Origin: Planctomycetota bacterium
GTDB taxonomy: Bacteria > Planctomycetota > UBA1135 > GCA-002686595
DNA: 64,000 bases
NCBI GenBank assembly: GCA_016795205.1
Contig: JAEUHZ010000026.1
Location: 58,419-122,418, forward strand
Direction: 5' to 3'
The translations under genes and the position numbers were made by a program. The notes under the pieces were generated by a model. That model saw only the letters and a list, made by a program, of their open reading frames with translations. It did not search any database and was not told where the DNA came from. This document shows positions 16,039-24,755 of this stretch, one piece after another (the stretch's first letter is position 1; each line of letters begins with the position of its first letter).

Positions 16039-17073
16039 CTAGCGCAGCGCCAGCATCTGGCACTGGAGCCCGCTGCCGATCCCGAGGAGCGCGGTGCGGT
16101 CCCCGGGGCGGACGAAGCCCGCGTCCCGGGCCAGGGACAGCGTCGCGGGCAGCGAAACGGAGCCCATGTTCCCCAGGTCGGGGAAGGTCGCGAACTCCCG
16201 GGCGGGGTCGAGGCCCAGTGCGTCGAGCAGGGCCCGGCGGTGCGCCGAGCCGACCTGGTGCGTGACGATGCGCTCGACGTCGGCGCGGCTCCAGCCGCTC
16301 TCGCGCTCGAACTCCTGCCAGGTGCGGCGCGCCAGCGCGCAACCCGCGGCGAGCAGCGCTTCGGAGTCCGTTTCCATGAGCGGACCCTCTGTGCCCTGGG
16401 CGAAGTCGCCGCTGCACAGGCCGACGTGCTCGGTCGCGGCGAGCGAGGCGGAGGCCTCCAGGCGCGGCGCGCCGGGCGCGCGCGCGCCGCGCGTCACGAC
16501 GCAGGCGGCCGCGCCCGCGCCGATCGTGAGCGAGGCGAACGCGCTCTTCAGTTCGCGCCGTGCACCGGCCTGCGCCGCGAGCAGGCGGGCGATCGTGGCC
16601 TCGACGAGCGGGCCGCCGTCCTCGCCGGCGACGATCAGTCCCGCCTCGACGTCGCCGCGCTCGACCAGCGTCGCGACCACGACCAGCGCGTTGGCGAACC
16701 CCAGGCACGCGTTGCTCAGATCGAATGCCACGCAGCGCGCGTCGAGCTCCAGCGCGGCGTGCACCACGCTGGCGGTCGCGGGCTCGAGGAAGTCGCGGCA
16801 CACGGAGGCGTGCACGAGCACGCCGATCGCGCGCCGCTCGATCCCGGCGCGCTCCAGCGCCAGCGCGCCGGCGCGCGCGGCGACCACGGAGGGTCGCGTG
16901 CCGCGTGGCCAGGCGCGTCGCGCCCGGATGCCGGTCAGGAGCTCGAGGCGGCCGGCCTGCAGCGCGAGCCGCGCGTAGAGCGGCGCGAGGCGCTCCTCCA
17001 GGTGCGTCGAGGTCACGACCTCGTCCGGCAGGACGTGGGCCAGGCCGGCCAGGGCGACGTCCTTGAAGCGCAT
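16039..17073 (-). CDS. oleA: OleA-like thiolase (head-to-head acyl-CoA condensation)
   Basis: A 344-residue thiolase-superfamily enzyme of the KAS III type. The catalytic triad is Cys123 (LSNACLGF), His272 (IVTHQVGSAH) and Asn302 (DLGNMGSVSLP). The segment HASVCRDFLEPATASVVH matches OleA rather than FabH and contains a Glu that probably corresponds to the essential OleA glutamate. OleA joins two long acyl-CoAs by a non-decarboxylative Claisen reaction to a beta-keto acid. It starts at ATG 17073, divergent from dinB, with no clear ribosome-binding site. It is separated from oleBCD by nine other genes, an unusual arrangement for ole loci. Confidence 0.92.
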   Translation of the reverse strand: MRFKDVALAGLAHVLPDEVVTSTHLEERLAPLYARLALQAGRLELLTGIRARRAWPRGTRPSVVAARAGALALERAGIERRAIGVLVHASVCRDFLEPATASVVHAALELDARCVAFDLSNACLGFANALVVVATLVERGDVEAGLIVAGEDGGPLVEATIARLLAAQAGARRELKSAFASLTIGAGAAACVVTRGARAPGAPRLEASASLAATEHVGLCSGDFAQGTEGPLMETDSEALLAAGCALARRTWQEFERESGWSRADVERIVTHQVGSAHRRALLDALGLDPAREFATFPDLGNMGSVSLPATLSLARDAGFVRPGDRTALLGIGSGLQCQMLALR

Positions 17074-17228
17074 GCGCGAGGGGGCCGCGGGAGCGGGGTG
17101 CAGAGGATAGGGGGAATCCGTCCTTCCTGGAACCGCCGCGCCGCGCCCGTGCGGAGTCCCGGGCCGTCCGTGGAGGGTCCGGGTTGACGGATCGTCCCGG
17201 CCTCGCGGATGCTCGTCGCCCCCATCCC

Positions 17229-18485
17229 ATGACGCCAGTCCGGCCCACGATCCTCCACGTGGACATGGACGCGTTCTACGCGTCCATCGAGGTACGCGAC
17301 GATCCGTCGCTCGCCGGGCTGCCGGTCTGCGTGGGCGGGCCGGCCGACGCACGTGGGGTGATCGCCGCCGCGTCCTACGAGGCGCGCCGCTGCGGCGTGC
17401 ACTCCGCGATGCCGACCGCCGAGGCGCGCCGCCTGTGCCCGGGCCTCGTGCTGCTCGCGCCCGACTTCGAGCGCTACACGAGCGTGTCCCGCGAGGTCAT
17501 GGCGATCTTCCGCTCGTTCACCCCGCTCGTGGAGCCCGTCTCGCTCGACGAGGCCTACCTCGACGTCGCCGGCTGCGAGCGCCTGTTCGGCTCCCCGGCC
17601 GAGGTGGGGCGCGCGATCCAGCGCGAGATCTTGCGGCGTACGGCGCTCTCCTGCAGCGTGGGCGTCGCGCCGACGAAGTTCCTGGCCAAGCTCGCCAGCG
17701 ATCTGGCCAAGCCCCAGGGGTTCCGCGTCATCGAGGCCGATGAGGCCCGCGCGGTGCTCGACCCGCTCTCGGTCTCGCGGATCCAGGGCGTCGGCCCGCG
17801 CACGGCCAAGCGCCTCGCGGCCCTGGGGGTCGCGACGATCGGCGATCTGGCTCGGCGCGAGCGCGCCGAGGTCGTGGCCGAGTTCGGCGCGACGGGCGCC
17901 TGGATCCACGACCTGGCGCACGGTGTCGACACCCGGCGGGTCTCGCCCCGGCGCGAGGAGAAGTCGCACGGCATGGAGCGCACCTTCCCCGCCGATGTCG
18001 CCGACCGCGACGAGCTGCGGCGCCACCTGCTCGAGTTCTGCGAGGAGGTCGCCTTCGGGCTGCGCGACAAGGGCCTGCGCGGGCGCACGATCACGCTCAA
18101 AGCGCGCTACGCGGACTTCACCACGCTGACGCGCACGAAGACGCTCGATCACCCGACGAACCTGGGCCCGCGGATCTACGCGGTGGCACGCGAGCTCCTG
18201 GAGCGCCTGCCGATCGCGCCCCTGCGGCTCGTCGGGGTGCAGCTCTCGTCGCTGTCCGACGTGCGCGCGCCGATCCAGGAAACGCTGTTCGAAGGCCTCG
18301 AAGGCGGCTCCCGCCTGCTGCGCGGGGGGCAGGTGCCGGGCCGCGGCAAGCTGGAGCGCGCGACCGAGGGGCTCGACCGCCTGCGCCGCAAGTTCGGCGC
18401 GCGCGCGGTCGTCCCGGCGAGCCTCCTCGGTCGCGCGCGCGTGCCCGGGCGCGAGGCCGCGGCCGGCCCCGACGCTGGGGCCTGA
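17229..18485 (+). CDS. dinB: DNA polymerase IV (Y-family)
   Basis: A 418-residue translesion polymerase. HVDMDAFYASIE carries the first catalytic Asp and VSLDEAYLDVAG the second Asp-Glu pair; SCSVGVAPTKFLAKLASDLA is the conserved palm and fingers region. The helix-hairpin-helix IQGVGPRTAKRLAALGVATI and a complete little-finger domain follow. I took ATG 17229 (MTPVRPTILHVDMDA); the frame opens 45 bases earlier. The C-terminal 40 residues are Arg/Ala-rich, and no clear beta-clamp-binding peptide is obvious at the very end. It is transcribed divergently from oleA and is part of a stretch with polA, xth and recJ. Confidence 0.95.
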   Translation: MTPVRPTILHVDMDAFYASIEVRDDPSLAGLPVCVGGPADARGVIAAASYEARRCGVHSAMPTAEARRLCPGLVLLAPDFERYTSVSREVMAIFRSFTPLVEPVSLDEAYLDVAGCERLFGSPAEVGRAIQREILRRTALSCSVGVAPTKFLAKLASDLAKPQGFRVIEADEARAVLDPLSVSRIQGVGPRTAKRLAALGVATIGDLARRERAEVVAEFGATGAWIHDLAHGVDTRRVSPRREEKSHGMERTFPADVADRDELRRHLLEFCEEVAFGLRDKGLRGRTITLKARYADFTTLTRTKTLDHPTNLGPRIYAVARELLERLPIAPLRLVGVQLSSLSDVRAPIQETLFEGLEGGSRLLRGGQVPGRGKLERATEGLDRLRRKFGARAVVPASLLGRARVPGREAAAGPDAGA

Positions 18486-18504
18486 GCGGGCCCCGTCGTC
18501 CGCT

Positions 18505-19305
18505 CTAGAGGTCGAGCTCGGCCCCCGCGGCTCCGCGGCGCGCGAGGATCACGCCGCGCTTGGCGGACAGCACGAACTCGGCCACCTCACGCACCGAAGC
18601 CTGCGGATGATCGAGGTGGCGTCGCGCGGCATCGAGGGCCGGATGACGGCGCCCGAGCATCTCGAGGATCGCGAGGCGCAGCGTGAGCCGCTCCTCGGGC
18701 GTGAAGCCCGCGCGGCGCAGACCGATCGTGTTCGGCGCGCGCCACACGGCCGGCAGCGACCCGGAGAAGATCGAGAAGGGGATGGCGTCCTTCCCGATGC
18801 CGCAGGGCCCCGCCAACATCGTCAGCCGGCCGACGCGGCAGAACTGGTGGACGGTGGCGTTGCCCGAGAGGATCGCGCGCTCGCCGATCGCGGAGTGGCC
18901 GGCGATCATCGCTCCGTTCGTCAGGATCGCGCGCTCGCCGACGGTGCAGTCGTGCGCCACGTGGCTCGAGGCCATGAGCATGACGCCGTCACCGACGCGC
19001 GTGACGCCGCCTTCGGTCGTGGCGCGGTGCACCGTGACGTGCTCGTGGATGCGCACGTCCTCGCCGATCTCGACGCGCGAGGGCGCGCCCTTGTACTTGA
19101 CGTCCTGCGGCTCGCCGCCCAGCACGGCGCCGGAGGCCACGCGCGTGCGGGCCCCCAGCCGCACGCAGCCGTGGACATGGACGCCCGCGCCCAGCACGAC
19201 CCCCGGGCCCAGCTCGGCCCCGTCCTCGACCACGGAGTGCGGGCCCACGACGACGTCGGGCGCGCAGCGCGCGCCCGGATGGACGATGGCGGAGGGGTGG
19301 ATCAC
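18505..19305 (-). CDS. lpxA: UDP-N-acetylglucosamine acyltransferase (lipid A synthesis)
   Basis: A 266-residue left-handed beta-helix acyltransferase built from hexapeptide repeats (VIHPSAIVHPGARCAPDVVV onward). The catalytic His lies in SSHVAHDCTVGERAIL and the family motif NATVHQFCRVGRL is present. A C-terminal helical domain begins around residue 190. LpxA adds a 3-hydroxyacyl chain to UDP-GlcNAc, the first step of lipid A synthesis, so an LPS-bearing outer membrane is implied. I prefer a GTG start at 19305, which has AGGAAG 10 bases upstream and matches the usual LpxA beginning; an ATG at 19341 would add 12 Pro-rich residues. No other lpx gene is in the window. Confidence 0.92.
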   Translation of the reverse strand: MIHPSAIVHPGARCAPDVVVGPHSVVEDGAELGPGVVLGAGVHVHGCVRLGARTRVASGAVLGGEPQDVKYKGAPSRVEIGEDVRIHEHVTVHRATTEGGVTRVGDGVMLMASSHVAHDCTVGERAILTNGAMIAGHSAIGERAILSGNATVHQFCRVGRLTMLAGPCGIGKDAIPFSIFSGSLPAVWRAPNTIGLRRAGFTPEERLTLRLAILEMLGRRHPALDAARRHLDHPQASVREVAEFVLSAKRGVILARRGAAGAELDL

Positions 19306-19509
19306 GGGCCTGGGGCTTCCTGGAGGGGTGCGCGGGCACATCAGGGCGATCGCCGCCCGGACCCGCAGCCCCTCTTCATAGCTTCTTCGGCGAGCCCTCG
19401 CGCCAGATCCATCCGTATCGGGTAGGACTCAGGGGATCGAACGGGGGAGGCACGGCCCGCCGCGAGCCTCCCCGGATCCCCACAGACTTCGACCCTGGAG
19501 CAGCACCCC

Positions 19510-21033
19510 ATGTCCGCCTTCACTTCATCCCTGGCCACTGGCTTCGCCGGCCTCGCGCTGGCCGCGACGGCCGCCACGGCCCAGATCACGCCGGGCAACC
19601 TCGTCGTCGTCCGCGTCGGCGACGGCTCGGCCGCGCTGAGCAGCGCATCGACCGCCGTGTTCCTCGACGAGTTCACGACCGCCGGGGCCTTCGTGCAGAC
19701 GATCGCCCTGCCGACGGCCGCGAGCGGCCTGAACCAGCCCCTCTCGAACTCGGGCACCGCGACCTCGGAGGGCTTCCTCAACCTCTCCGCCGACGGGCAG
19801 TACCTCGTGCAGGGCGGCTACGGCACGGCCCCCGGCTTGGCCAGCGTGGTCAGCACGACGAGCCTCGCGGTACCGCGGGTCATCGCGCGCACCACGATCA
19901 GCACGGGCGCCAGTGACACGAGCACGGCGCTCGACGCCTTCTCCGCCAGCAACATCCGCAGCGCAACGAGCACGAACGGCACGGACTTGTTCGCCGCAGG
20001 TTCCTCGGGCGGCGTCCAGCACGCGACGCTCGGCGCGACGACGGCCACGCAGCTGCACGCGCCCACCGCGCCCACGAACACGCGCGTGGTCCAGATCGCG
20101 GGCGGCCAGCTCTACGTGTCGAGCTCCTCCGGGTCCTTCCAGGGCGTCGCCGCGGTGGGCACGGGCGTTCCCACGACGGCGGGGCAGTCCGTCACGCTCC
20201 TGCCTGGCTTCCCGACCTCGACCGGACCCTCGGCCTACGACTACTTCTTCGCCGACGCCGCCACGCTCTACGTCGCGGACGACCGCACGAACGGCAACGG
20301 CGGCATCCAGAAGTGGACCGAGGCCGGTGGCACCTGGACGTTGCAGTACACGCTGGCCCCGGCCAGCAACATCGGCTGCCGCGGCCTGACCGGCGTCGTC
20401 CAGGGCGGCGTCGCGACGCTCTACGCGACGACCTCCCAGACCAGCCTGAACACGATCGTCAGCGTCACGGACACTGGCGTCGGCGCGCCGTTCTCTACGG
20501 TCTCGGTGGCCGCGACGAACACGATCTACCGCGGCCTGCGTCTGATCCCGTCCGCCGGAACGTTCGTGTCAGCGATCTGCTTCGGCGACGGCCTGGGCAC
20601 CGCCTGCCCGTGCGGCAACAGCGGGGCGACGGGCAACGGCTGCGCGAGCTCGGTCAACGCGAGCGGCGGCAACCTGTCCTCGACGGGCACGCCCTCGATC
20701 GGCGCCGACACGCTCGTGCTGGTCGGCAGCGGCATGCCGAACAGCTCGGTGCTCTACTTCCAGGGCACGGCCCCGGTCAACGGCGGCCTGGGCAGCGTGT
20801 TCGGGGATGGCCTGCGCTGCGCGGGCGGCTCGGTCATCCGGCTCGGCACGAAGAACAACGTCGGTGGCGGCTCGTCGTACCCGGCTCCCGGCGACCTGGC
20901 CGTGTCGGTGCGCGGCCTGTGCTCGGCGGGCGACGTGCGCGTGTACCAGGCCTGGTACCGCAACGCGGCCAGCTTCTGCACGCCGGCCACGTTCAACCTG
21001 ACGAATGGCCTCAGCGCCACATGGCAACCGTGA
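19510..21033 (+). CDS. Secreted protein with planctomycete-type C-terminal domain
   Basis: A 507-residue exported protein. Residues 1-25 (MSAFTSSLATGFAGLALAAT and on to AQ) form a signal peptide with an Ala-x-Ala site. Residues about 30-350 are beta-rich and Ser/Thr-rich with repeats such as VVQIAGGQLYVSSSSGS and ATLYVADDRTNGNGGIQKWT, suggesting a beta-propeller. The last 152 residues, from Cys357 (CFGDGLGTACPCGN), form a compact domain with conserved Cys and the ending RNAASFCTPATFNLTNG. The same domain ends the protein at 48843-51371. I infer a sorting or surface-attachment role for that domain; the function of the propeller part is unknown. Confidence 0.85.
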   Translation: MSAFTSSLATGFAGLALAATAATAQITPGNLVVVRVGDGSAALSSASTAVFLDEFTTAGAFVQTIALPTAASGLNQPLSNSGTATSEGFLNLSADGQYLVQGGYGTAPGLASVVSTTSLAVPRVIARTTISTGASDTSTALDAFSASNIRSATSTNGTDLFAAGSSGGVQHATLGATTATQLHAPTAPTNTRVVQIAGGQLYVSSSSGSFQGVAAVGTGVPTTAGQSVTLLPGFPTSTGPSAYDYFFADAATLYVADDRTNGNGGIQKWTEAGGTWTLQYTLAPASNIGCRGLTGVVQGGVATLYATTSQTSLNTIVSVTDTGVGAPFSTVSVAATNTIYRGLRLIPSAGTFVSAICFGDGLGTACPCGNSGATGNGCASSVNASGGNLSSTGTPSIGADTLVLVGSGMPNSSVLYFQGTAPVNGGLGSVFGDGLRCAGGSVIRLGTKNNVGGGSSYPAPGDLAVSVRGLCSAGDVRVYQAWYRNAASFCTPATFNLTNGLSATWQP

Positions 21034-21080
21034 CCTGAGCGCGCCGCGTTCGCCGGCTCGCGGCGGGCCTCGAGCTCGCA

Positions 21081-21110
21081 CCGGCCGCGGGGCCTGCGCC
21101 CCGCGGCCGG
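21081..21110. terminator. Strong GC hairpin, terminator-like
   Basis: A perfect 13-bp inverted repeat (CCGGCCGCGGGGC and its complement) with a CTGC loop, between the convergent ends of the secreted-protein gene (21033) and polA (21206). No U-tract follows on either strand beyond TT, so it may stop both transcripts as a structure or protect RNA 3' ends. Confidence 0.6.
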
Positions 21111-21205
21111 TTCGCATTCCGGCACGTCGGCGGATGCGGGGCTCGTCGCGCAGCGCGGCCGCGGTCCGGCGGGCGCCACGCCGGCCCCGCGCGCGACGCA
21201 CACCC

Positions 21206-23914
21206 TCAGTGTGCCTCCAGCCAGTTCGCGCCGTGGCCGAAGTCGACCCTCAAGGGCACGCGCAGCGGCCAAGCGTGCTCCATGCGGTCGCGCACGAGCG
21301 CCAGCGTGTCCTCGAGCTCGCGCTCGGGGACCTCGAGCACCAGCTCGTCGTGCACCTGGAGCAGCATGCGCCCCGCGAGCCCCGACGACTCGAGCCGGGC
21401 CTCGAGGTCGATCATCGCGCGCTTGATCACGTCCGCGGCCGAGCCCTGGACCGGCGTGTTCACCGCGGCGTTCTCGGCGAAGGCGCGCAGTCGGGCGTCG
21501 TCCGAGGTGATGTCCGGGAAGCGGCGGCGACGGCCCGAGATCGTCTCCACGAAGCCCCGCTCGCGAGCGCCGGCCAGCGTGGCCTCGATCCAGCCCCGCA
21601 CGCTGGGGAACGACGCGAAGTAGCGCTCGATGAAGGCGCGCGCCTCGGGCACGGTCAAGTTCGTCTCGCGCGCCAGCCGCGCCGGGCCCATGCCGTAGAG
21701 CAGCCCGAAGTTGATGGCCTTGGCGCGCGAGCGCATCTCGCGCGTCACGGCGCCCTCCGCGACCTCGAAGATCGTGGCCGCCGTCGCGGCGTGCACGTCG
21801 CGGCCCTCGGCGAAGGCGCGCACCAGGCCGGGATCGCCGCACAGGTGGGCCAGGATGCGCAGCTCGACCTGGCTGTAGTCCGCGGAGAGCAGCACCCAGC
21901 GGCCGCGGCCGTCGGGCTCACGCGGCACGAAGGCACGGCGCAGCTCCCGCCCGCGCGCGGTGCGGATCGGGATGTTCTGCAGGTTCGGGTCGCTCGACGC
22001 GAGCCGACCCGTGGCGGCGGCGACCTGGCTGAACGAGCTGTGCACCCGGCCGTCGCGCGGGTCCACGTAAGCCGGCAGCGACTCGACGTACGTGCTCTGG
22101 AGCTTCTGCAACTCGCGGTACTCCAGCAGGGCGACGACGATGGGCACGTCCGGGTAGGACTGCTCCAGCGTCGCCGCGTCCGTGGCGTAGCCGGTCTGGG
22201 TCTTCCGGGGCCGCTTGACGCCGGCCGCCTCCTGGATGCGCAGCTTCTCGAACAGCACCTCGCCCAGCGCCTTCGTGCTGTTCACGTTGAACGGCTCGCC
22301 GGCGAGCGCGTGGATGCGCGCGACCGCGCCCTCGATCTCGCCCTTCAGGCCGGCTCCGATCTCCGCGAGCACGGAGACGTCCAGCCGGATGCCGCGACGC
22401 TCCAGCGCCGCGAGCACCGGCACGAGCGGCATCTCGAGCTCTTCGAACAGGCGCTCGGCGGCGTTCTCGCGCAGCTCCGCCGCGAGCGGCGCGACGAGAC
22501 GCCAGGTCACGTCGGCGTCCTCGCAGGCGTACTCGGCGACCTGCTCGACCGGCACCTCGGCCATCGTGATCTGGGACTTGCCGCTGCCGATCAGGGCGCT
22601 CGTGGGGATCTTCTGCAGGTCGAAGAAGCGCAGCGCCAGATCGTCCAGGTTGTGACGCCGCGTGGCGCCGGCGGCGCAGAAGCTCGCGACCATCGTGTCG
22701 AACCAGGGCGGCGGCAGCGCGACGCCGTGCGCGCCCATCACGAGCCAGTCGTACTTCGTGTTCTGCCCGACGCGCCGCAGTCCGGGGTCCGTGAGCAGCG
22801 GCCGCAGCGCCTCGAGGATCGCCGGCGCGCCACCCGCGAGCACGGGAGGCTCGGCGTTCATCGGCACGTAGAACGCGCGCATCGGCCGCGCGCTGAACGA
22901 GCACCCGACGAGGCGCGCCTGGAGCGGCATCAGGCCGGTCGTCTCCGTATCGAAGGCGAACGTCCCGGCCGCACGCAGCTCGCGCAGCATGGCCTCGAGC
23001 CCGGCGCGGTCCTTCACCAGCACGTAGTCGCGTTCCTCGACGGGCTGGGCGGTCGCTCCGGCCTTGGCCAAGAGCGACTTGAAGTCGAGCCGTCGGTAGA
23101 GCGCCATGAGCGCCTTTGGATCCGGCGCGGGCGGCTGGAGGCCCTCGAAGCCCGGATCGAGCGGCACGTCGCGCCGGATGGTCACGAGGTCCTTGGACAA
23201 GAGCAGTTGGTCCAGGTCGCGCCGCAGGTGCTCACCCGCCTTGCCCTTGACCTCGGCGCGGTGCGCCACGAGCGCGTCGAGCGACTTCCACTCCTGGAGC
23301 AGCTTGATCGCACCCTTCTCGCCGATGCCGGTGACGCCGGGCACGTTGTCCGACGCATCGCCCATGATCGCCAGCACGTCGACGACATGGCTCGGAGGCA
23401 CACCCAGGCGCTCCTCGGACTCGGCCGGTCCCTCGATCAGGAGCGGAACCCCGGGCTTGAAGACGTTGTAGAGCTTGACCCGCTCCGAGACGAGCTGGAG
23501 GAAGTCCTTGTCGCCCGTGACGATCATGACGTCCCAGCCGGCCGCCTCGGCCTGCGTGGCCAGCGTGCCGATCACGTCGTCGGCCTCGTAACCCTTGACC
23601 TCGAACAGCGGGACGCCCAGCGCGCGCACGACCTCGCGCAGGAGCTCGAGCTGGGCCACGATCTCGTCCGGCATCTTCTGCCGCGTGGCCTTGTACTCGC
23701 CGTAGAGCTTGTGCCGGAACGTCGGCCCGGGCGGGTCGAACGCGACTGCCAGCAACTCGGGCCGTTCCTTGTCGAGCACGTCGTGCAGCGCACGCGCGAA
23801 ACCGTAGGTCGCGCCGGTCGGCGTGCCGTCGGGCGCGCTGAACCCCTGCCGCTGCAGCGCGAAGTGCGAGCGGTAGGCCAGAGCGGTCCCGTCGACGAGG
23901 AAGAGGCGCGGCAT
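21206..23914 (-). CDS. polA: DNA polymerase I
   Basis: A 902-residue three-domain repair polymerase. The N-terminal 5' nuclease domain starts MPRLFLVDGTALAYRSHFAL. The 3'-5' exonuclease domain retains its metal residues in FAFDTETTGL, NTKYDWLVM and YACEDADVTWRL, so proofreading should be active. The polymerase domain has SADYSQVELRILAHL (motif A), KAINFGLLYGMG (O-helix, Phe at the ribose-gate position as in E. coli) and QVHDELVLEV (motif C). I chose ATG 23914; the frame extends upstream into the xth region but without homology. It is divergent from xth with a 64-base gap, a pairing consistent with base excision repair. Confidence 0.96.
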   Translation of the reverse strand: MPRLFLVDGTALAYRSHFALQRQGFSAPDGTPTGATYGFARALHDVLDKERPELLAVAFDPPGPTFRHKLYGEYKATRQKMPDEIVAQLELLREVVRALGVPLFEVKGYEADDVIGTLATQAEAAGWDVMIVTGDKDFLQLVSERVKLYNVFKPGVPLLIEGPAESEERLGVPPSHVVDVLAIMGDASDNVPGVTGIGEKGAIKLLQEWKSLDALVAHRAEVKGKAGEHLRRDLDQLLLSKDLVTIRRDVPLDPGFEGLQPPAPDPKALMALYRRLDFKSLLAKAGATAQPVEERDYVLVKDRAGLEAMLRELRAAGTFAFDTETTGLMPLQARLVGCSFSARPMRAFYVPMNAEPPVLAGGAPAILEALRPLLTDPGLRRVGQNTKYDWLVMGAHGVALPPPWFDTMVASFCAAGATRRHNLDDLALRFFDLQKIPTSALIGSGKSQITMAEVPVEQVAEYACEDADVTWRLVAPLAAELRENAAERLFEELEMPLVPVLAALERRGIRLDVSVLAEIGAGLKGEIEGAVARIHALAGEPFNVNSTKALGEVLFEKLRIQEAAGVKRPRKTQTGYATDAATLEQSYPDVPIVVALLEYRELQKLQSTYVESLPAYVDPRDGRVHSSFSQVAAATGRLASSDPNLQNIPIRTARGRELRRAFVPREPDGRGRWVLLSADYSQVELRILAHLCGDPGLVRAFAEGRDVHAATAATIFEVAEGAVTREMRSRAKAINFGLLYGMGPARLARETNLTVPEARAFIERYFASFPSVRGWIEATLAGARERGFVETISGRRRRFPDITSDDARLRAFAENAAVNTPVQGSAADVIKRAMIDLEARLESSGLAGRMLLQVHDELVLEVPERELEDTLALVRDRMEHAWPLRVPLRVDFGHGANWLEAH

Positions 23915-23978
23915 GCGCGCAGGATAGCGGCGCGAGGCGCTTCCCGTCCGCGCGTACCGCGCGCAGAATGCCGCGCCC

Positions 23979-24755
23979 GTGAGCCGCACCGTCTGCACCC
24001 TGAACCTGAACGGCATCCGCTCCGCGGGCCGTCGGGGCTTCGCGCGCTGGCTGCGGCGCAAGCGGCCCGACGTCCTGTGCGTGCAGGAGCTGCGTGCGCA
24101 CGCGACCGACGTCGACGACGATCTCAGGTGTCCCGAGGGCTGGAACGCGCGCTGGGAATGCGCGGCGAAGAAGGGCTACGCCGGCGTCGGCGTCTACTCG
24201 CGCGAGCCCGTCGACCGCTACGTCGCCGGGCTGCCGTTCGACCACTGCGCTGACGAGGGCCGCGCACTGCGCGCCGACTTCCCGGACCTCTCGGTGGTCT
24301 CGCTGTACGTCCCCAGTGGCTCCTCGGGCCCGGCGCGGCAGGCGGCGAAGTTCCGCTTCCTGGACGAGATCCGCCCCTGGTTCGACGCGCTGCTCGCCGA
24401 GGGTCGCCCGATCCTGGTGTGCGGCGACGTGAACATCGCTCCCGAGCCGATCGACCTGGCGCGGCCCAAGCAGAACGAGAGGAACTCGGGCTTCCTGCCC
24501 GAGGAGCGCGCCTGGTTCGCCGGTCTCCTGGCCGCGGGCTGGGTCGACGTCGTCCGTCGCCTGCACCCCGCCGAGCCCGGCCTGTACTCGTGGTGGTCGA
24601 ACCGTGGCGCGGCGCGCGCCAAGGACATCGGCTGGCGGCTCGACCACGTGCTCGCCACGCCACCCGCTGCGCAACGGGTCACGCGGGCCTGGATCGAGAA
24701 GCAGGCCGGGCTGTCCGACCACGCGCCGGTCTGGGTGGAGCTCGACGAGGCGTGA
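23979..24755 (+). CDS. xth: Exodeoxyribonuclease III / AP endonuclease
   Basis: A 258-residue endonuclease/exonuclease/phosphatase-fold enzyme that cuts at abasic sites. Conserved elements are LNLNGIRSAG, VQELRA (metal Glu), LYVPSG, the catalytic GDVNIAPEPIDL, DIGWRLDHVL and the terminal SDHAPVWVEL. It starts with GTG at 23979. The stop overlaps the GTG start of the next gene by 4 bases, an odd coupling since that gene encodes an exported protein. Head-to-head with polA, it supplies the nick that DNA polymerase I then fills. Confidence 0.95.
   Translation: MSRTVCTLNLNGIRSAGRRGFARWLRRKRPDVLCVQELRAHATDVDDDLRCPEGWNARWECAAKKGYAGVGVYSREPVDRYVAGLPFDHCADEGRALRADFPDLSVVSLYVPSGSSGPARQAAKFRFLDEIRPWFDALLAEGRPILVCGDVNIAPEPIDLARPKQNERNSGFLPEERAWFAGLLAAGWVDVVRRLHPAEPGLYSWWSNRGAARAKDIGWRLDHVLATPPAAQRVTRAWIEKQAGLSDHAPVWVELDEA

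Larger units (their letters stand above)
4497..17073 (-). other. Thirteen-gene ole / type II fatty acid / desaturase-like locus
   Basis: Read on the minus strand, the order is oleA, GbsR-type regulator, ketosynthase, ACP, two CrtI-like FAD oxidoreductases, ketoreductase, dehydratase, enoyl reductase, PPTase, oleB, oleC, oleD. From the regulator downward the genes overlap by 4-11 bases or are at most 48 bases apart, so they look like one transcript. oleA precedes the regulator by 179 bases and may have its own promoter. Known: OleABCD turn two acyl-CoAs into a cis-olefin. Inferred: the embedded synthase set makes a special acyl chain for that pathway. Confidence 0.8.

Noticed and set aside
4497..17073. 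Assignment as a ladderane or aryl-polyene cluster
   Set aside because: The flavoenzymes, ACP and FabF/FabZ genes are reminiscent, but there is no radical SAM gene, ammonia lyase, chain-length factor or aryl-acyl ligase, while a full ole set is present.
17074..17228. A TTGACG hexamer near 17183 as promoter of dinB
   Set aside because: No acceptable -10 element is found at the right distance; I did not list it.
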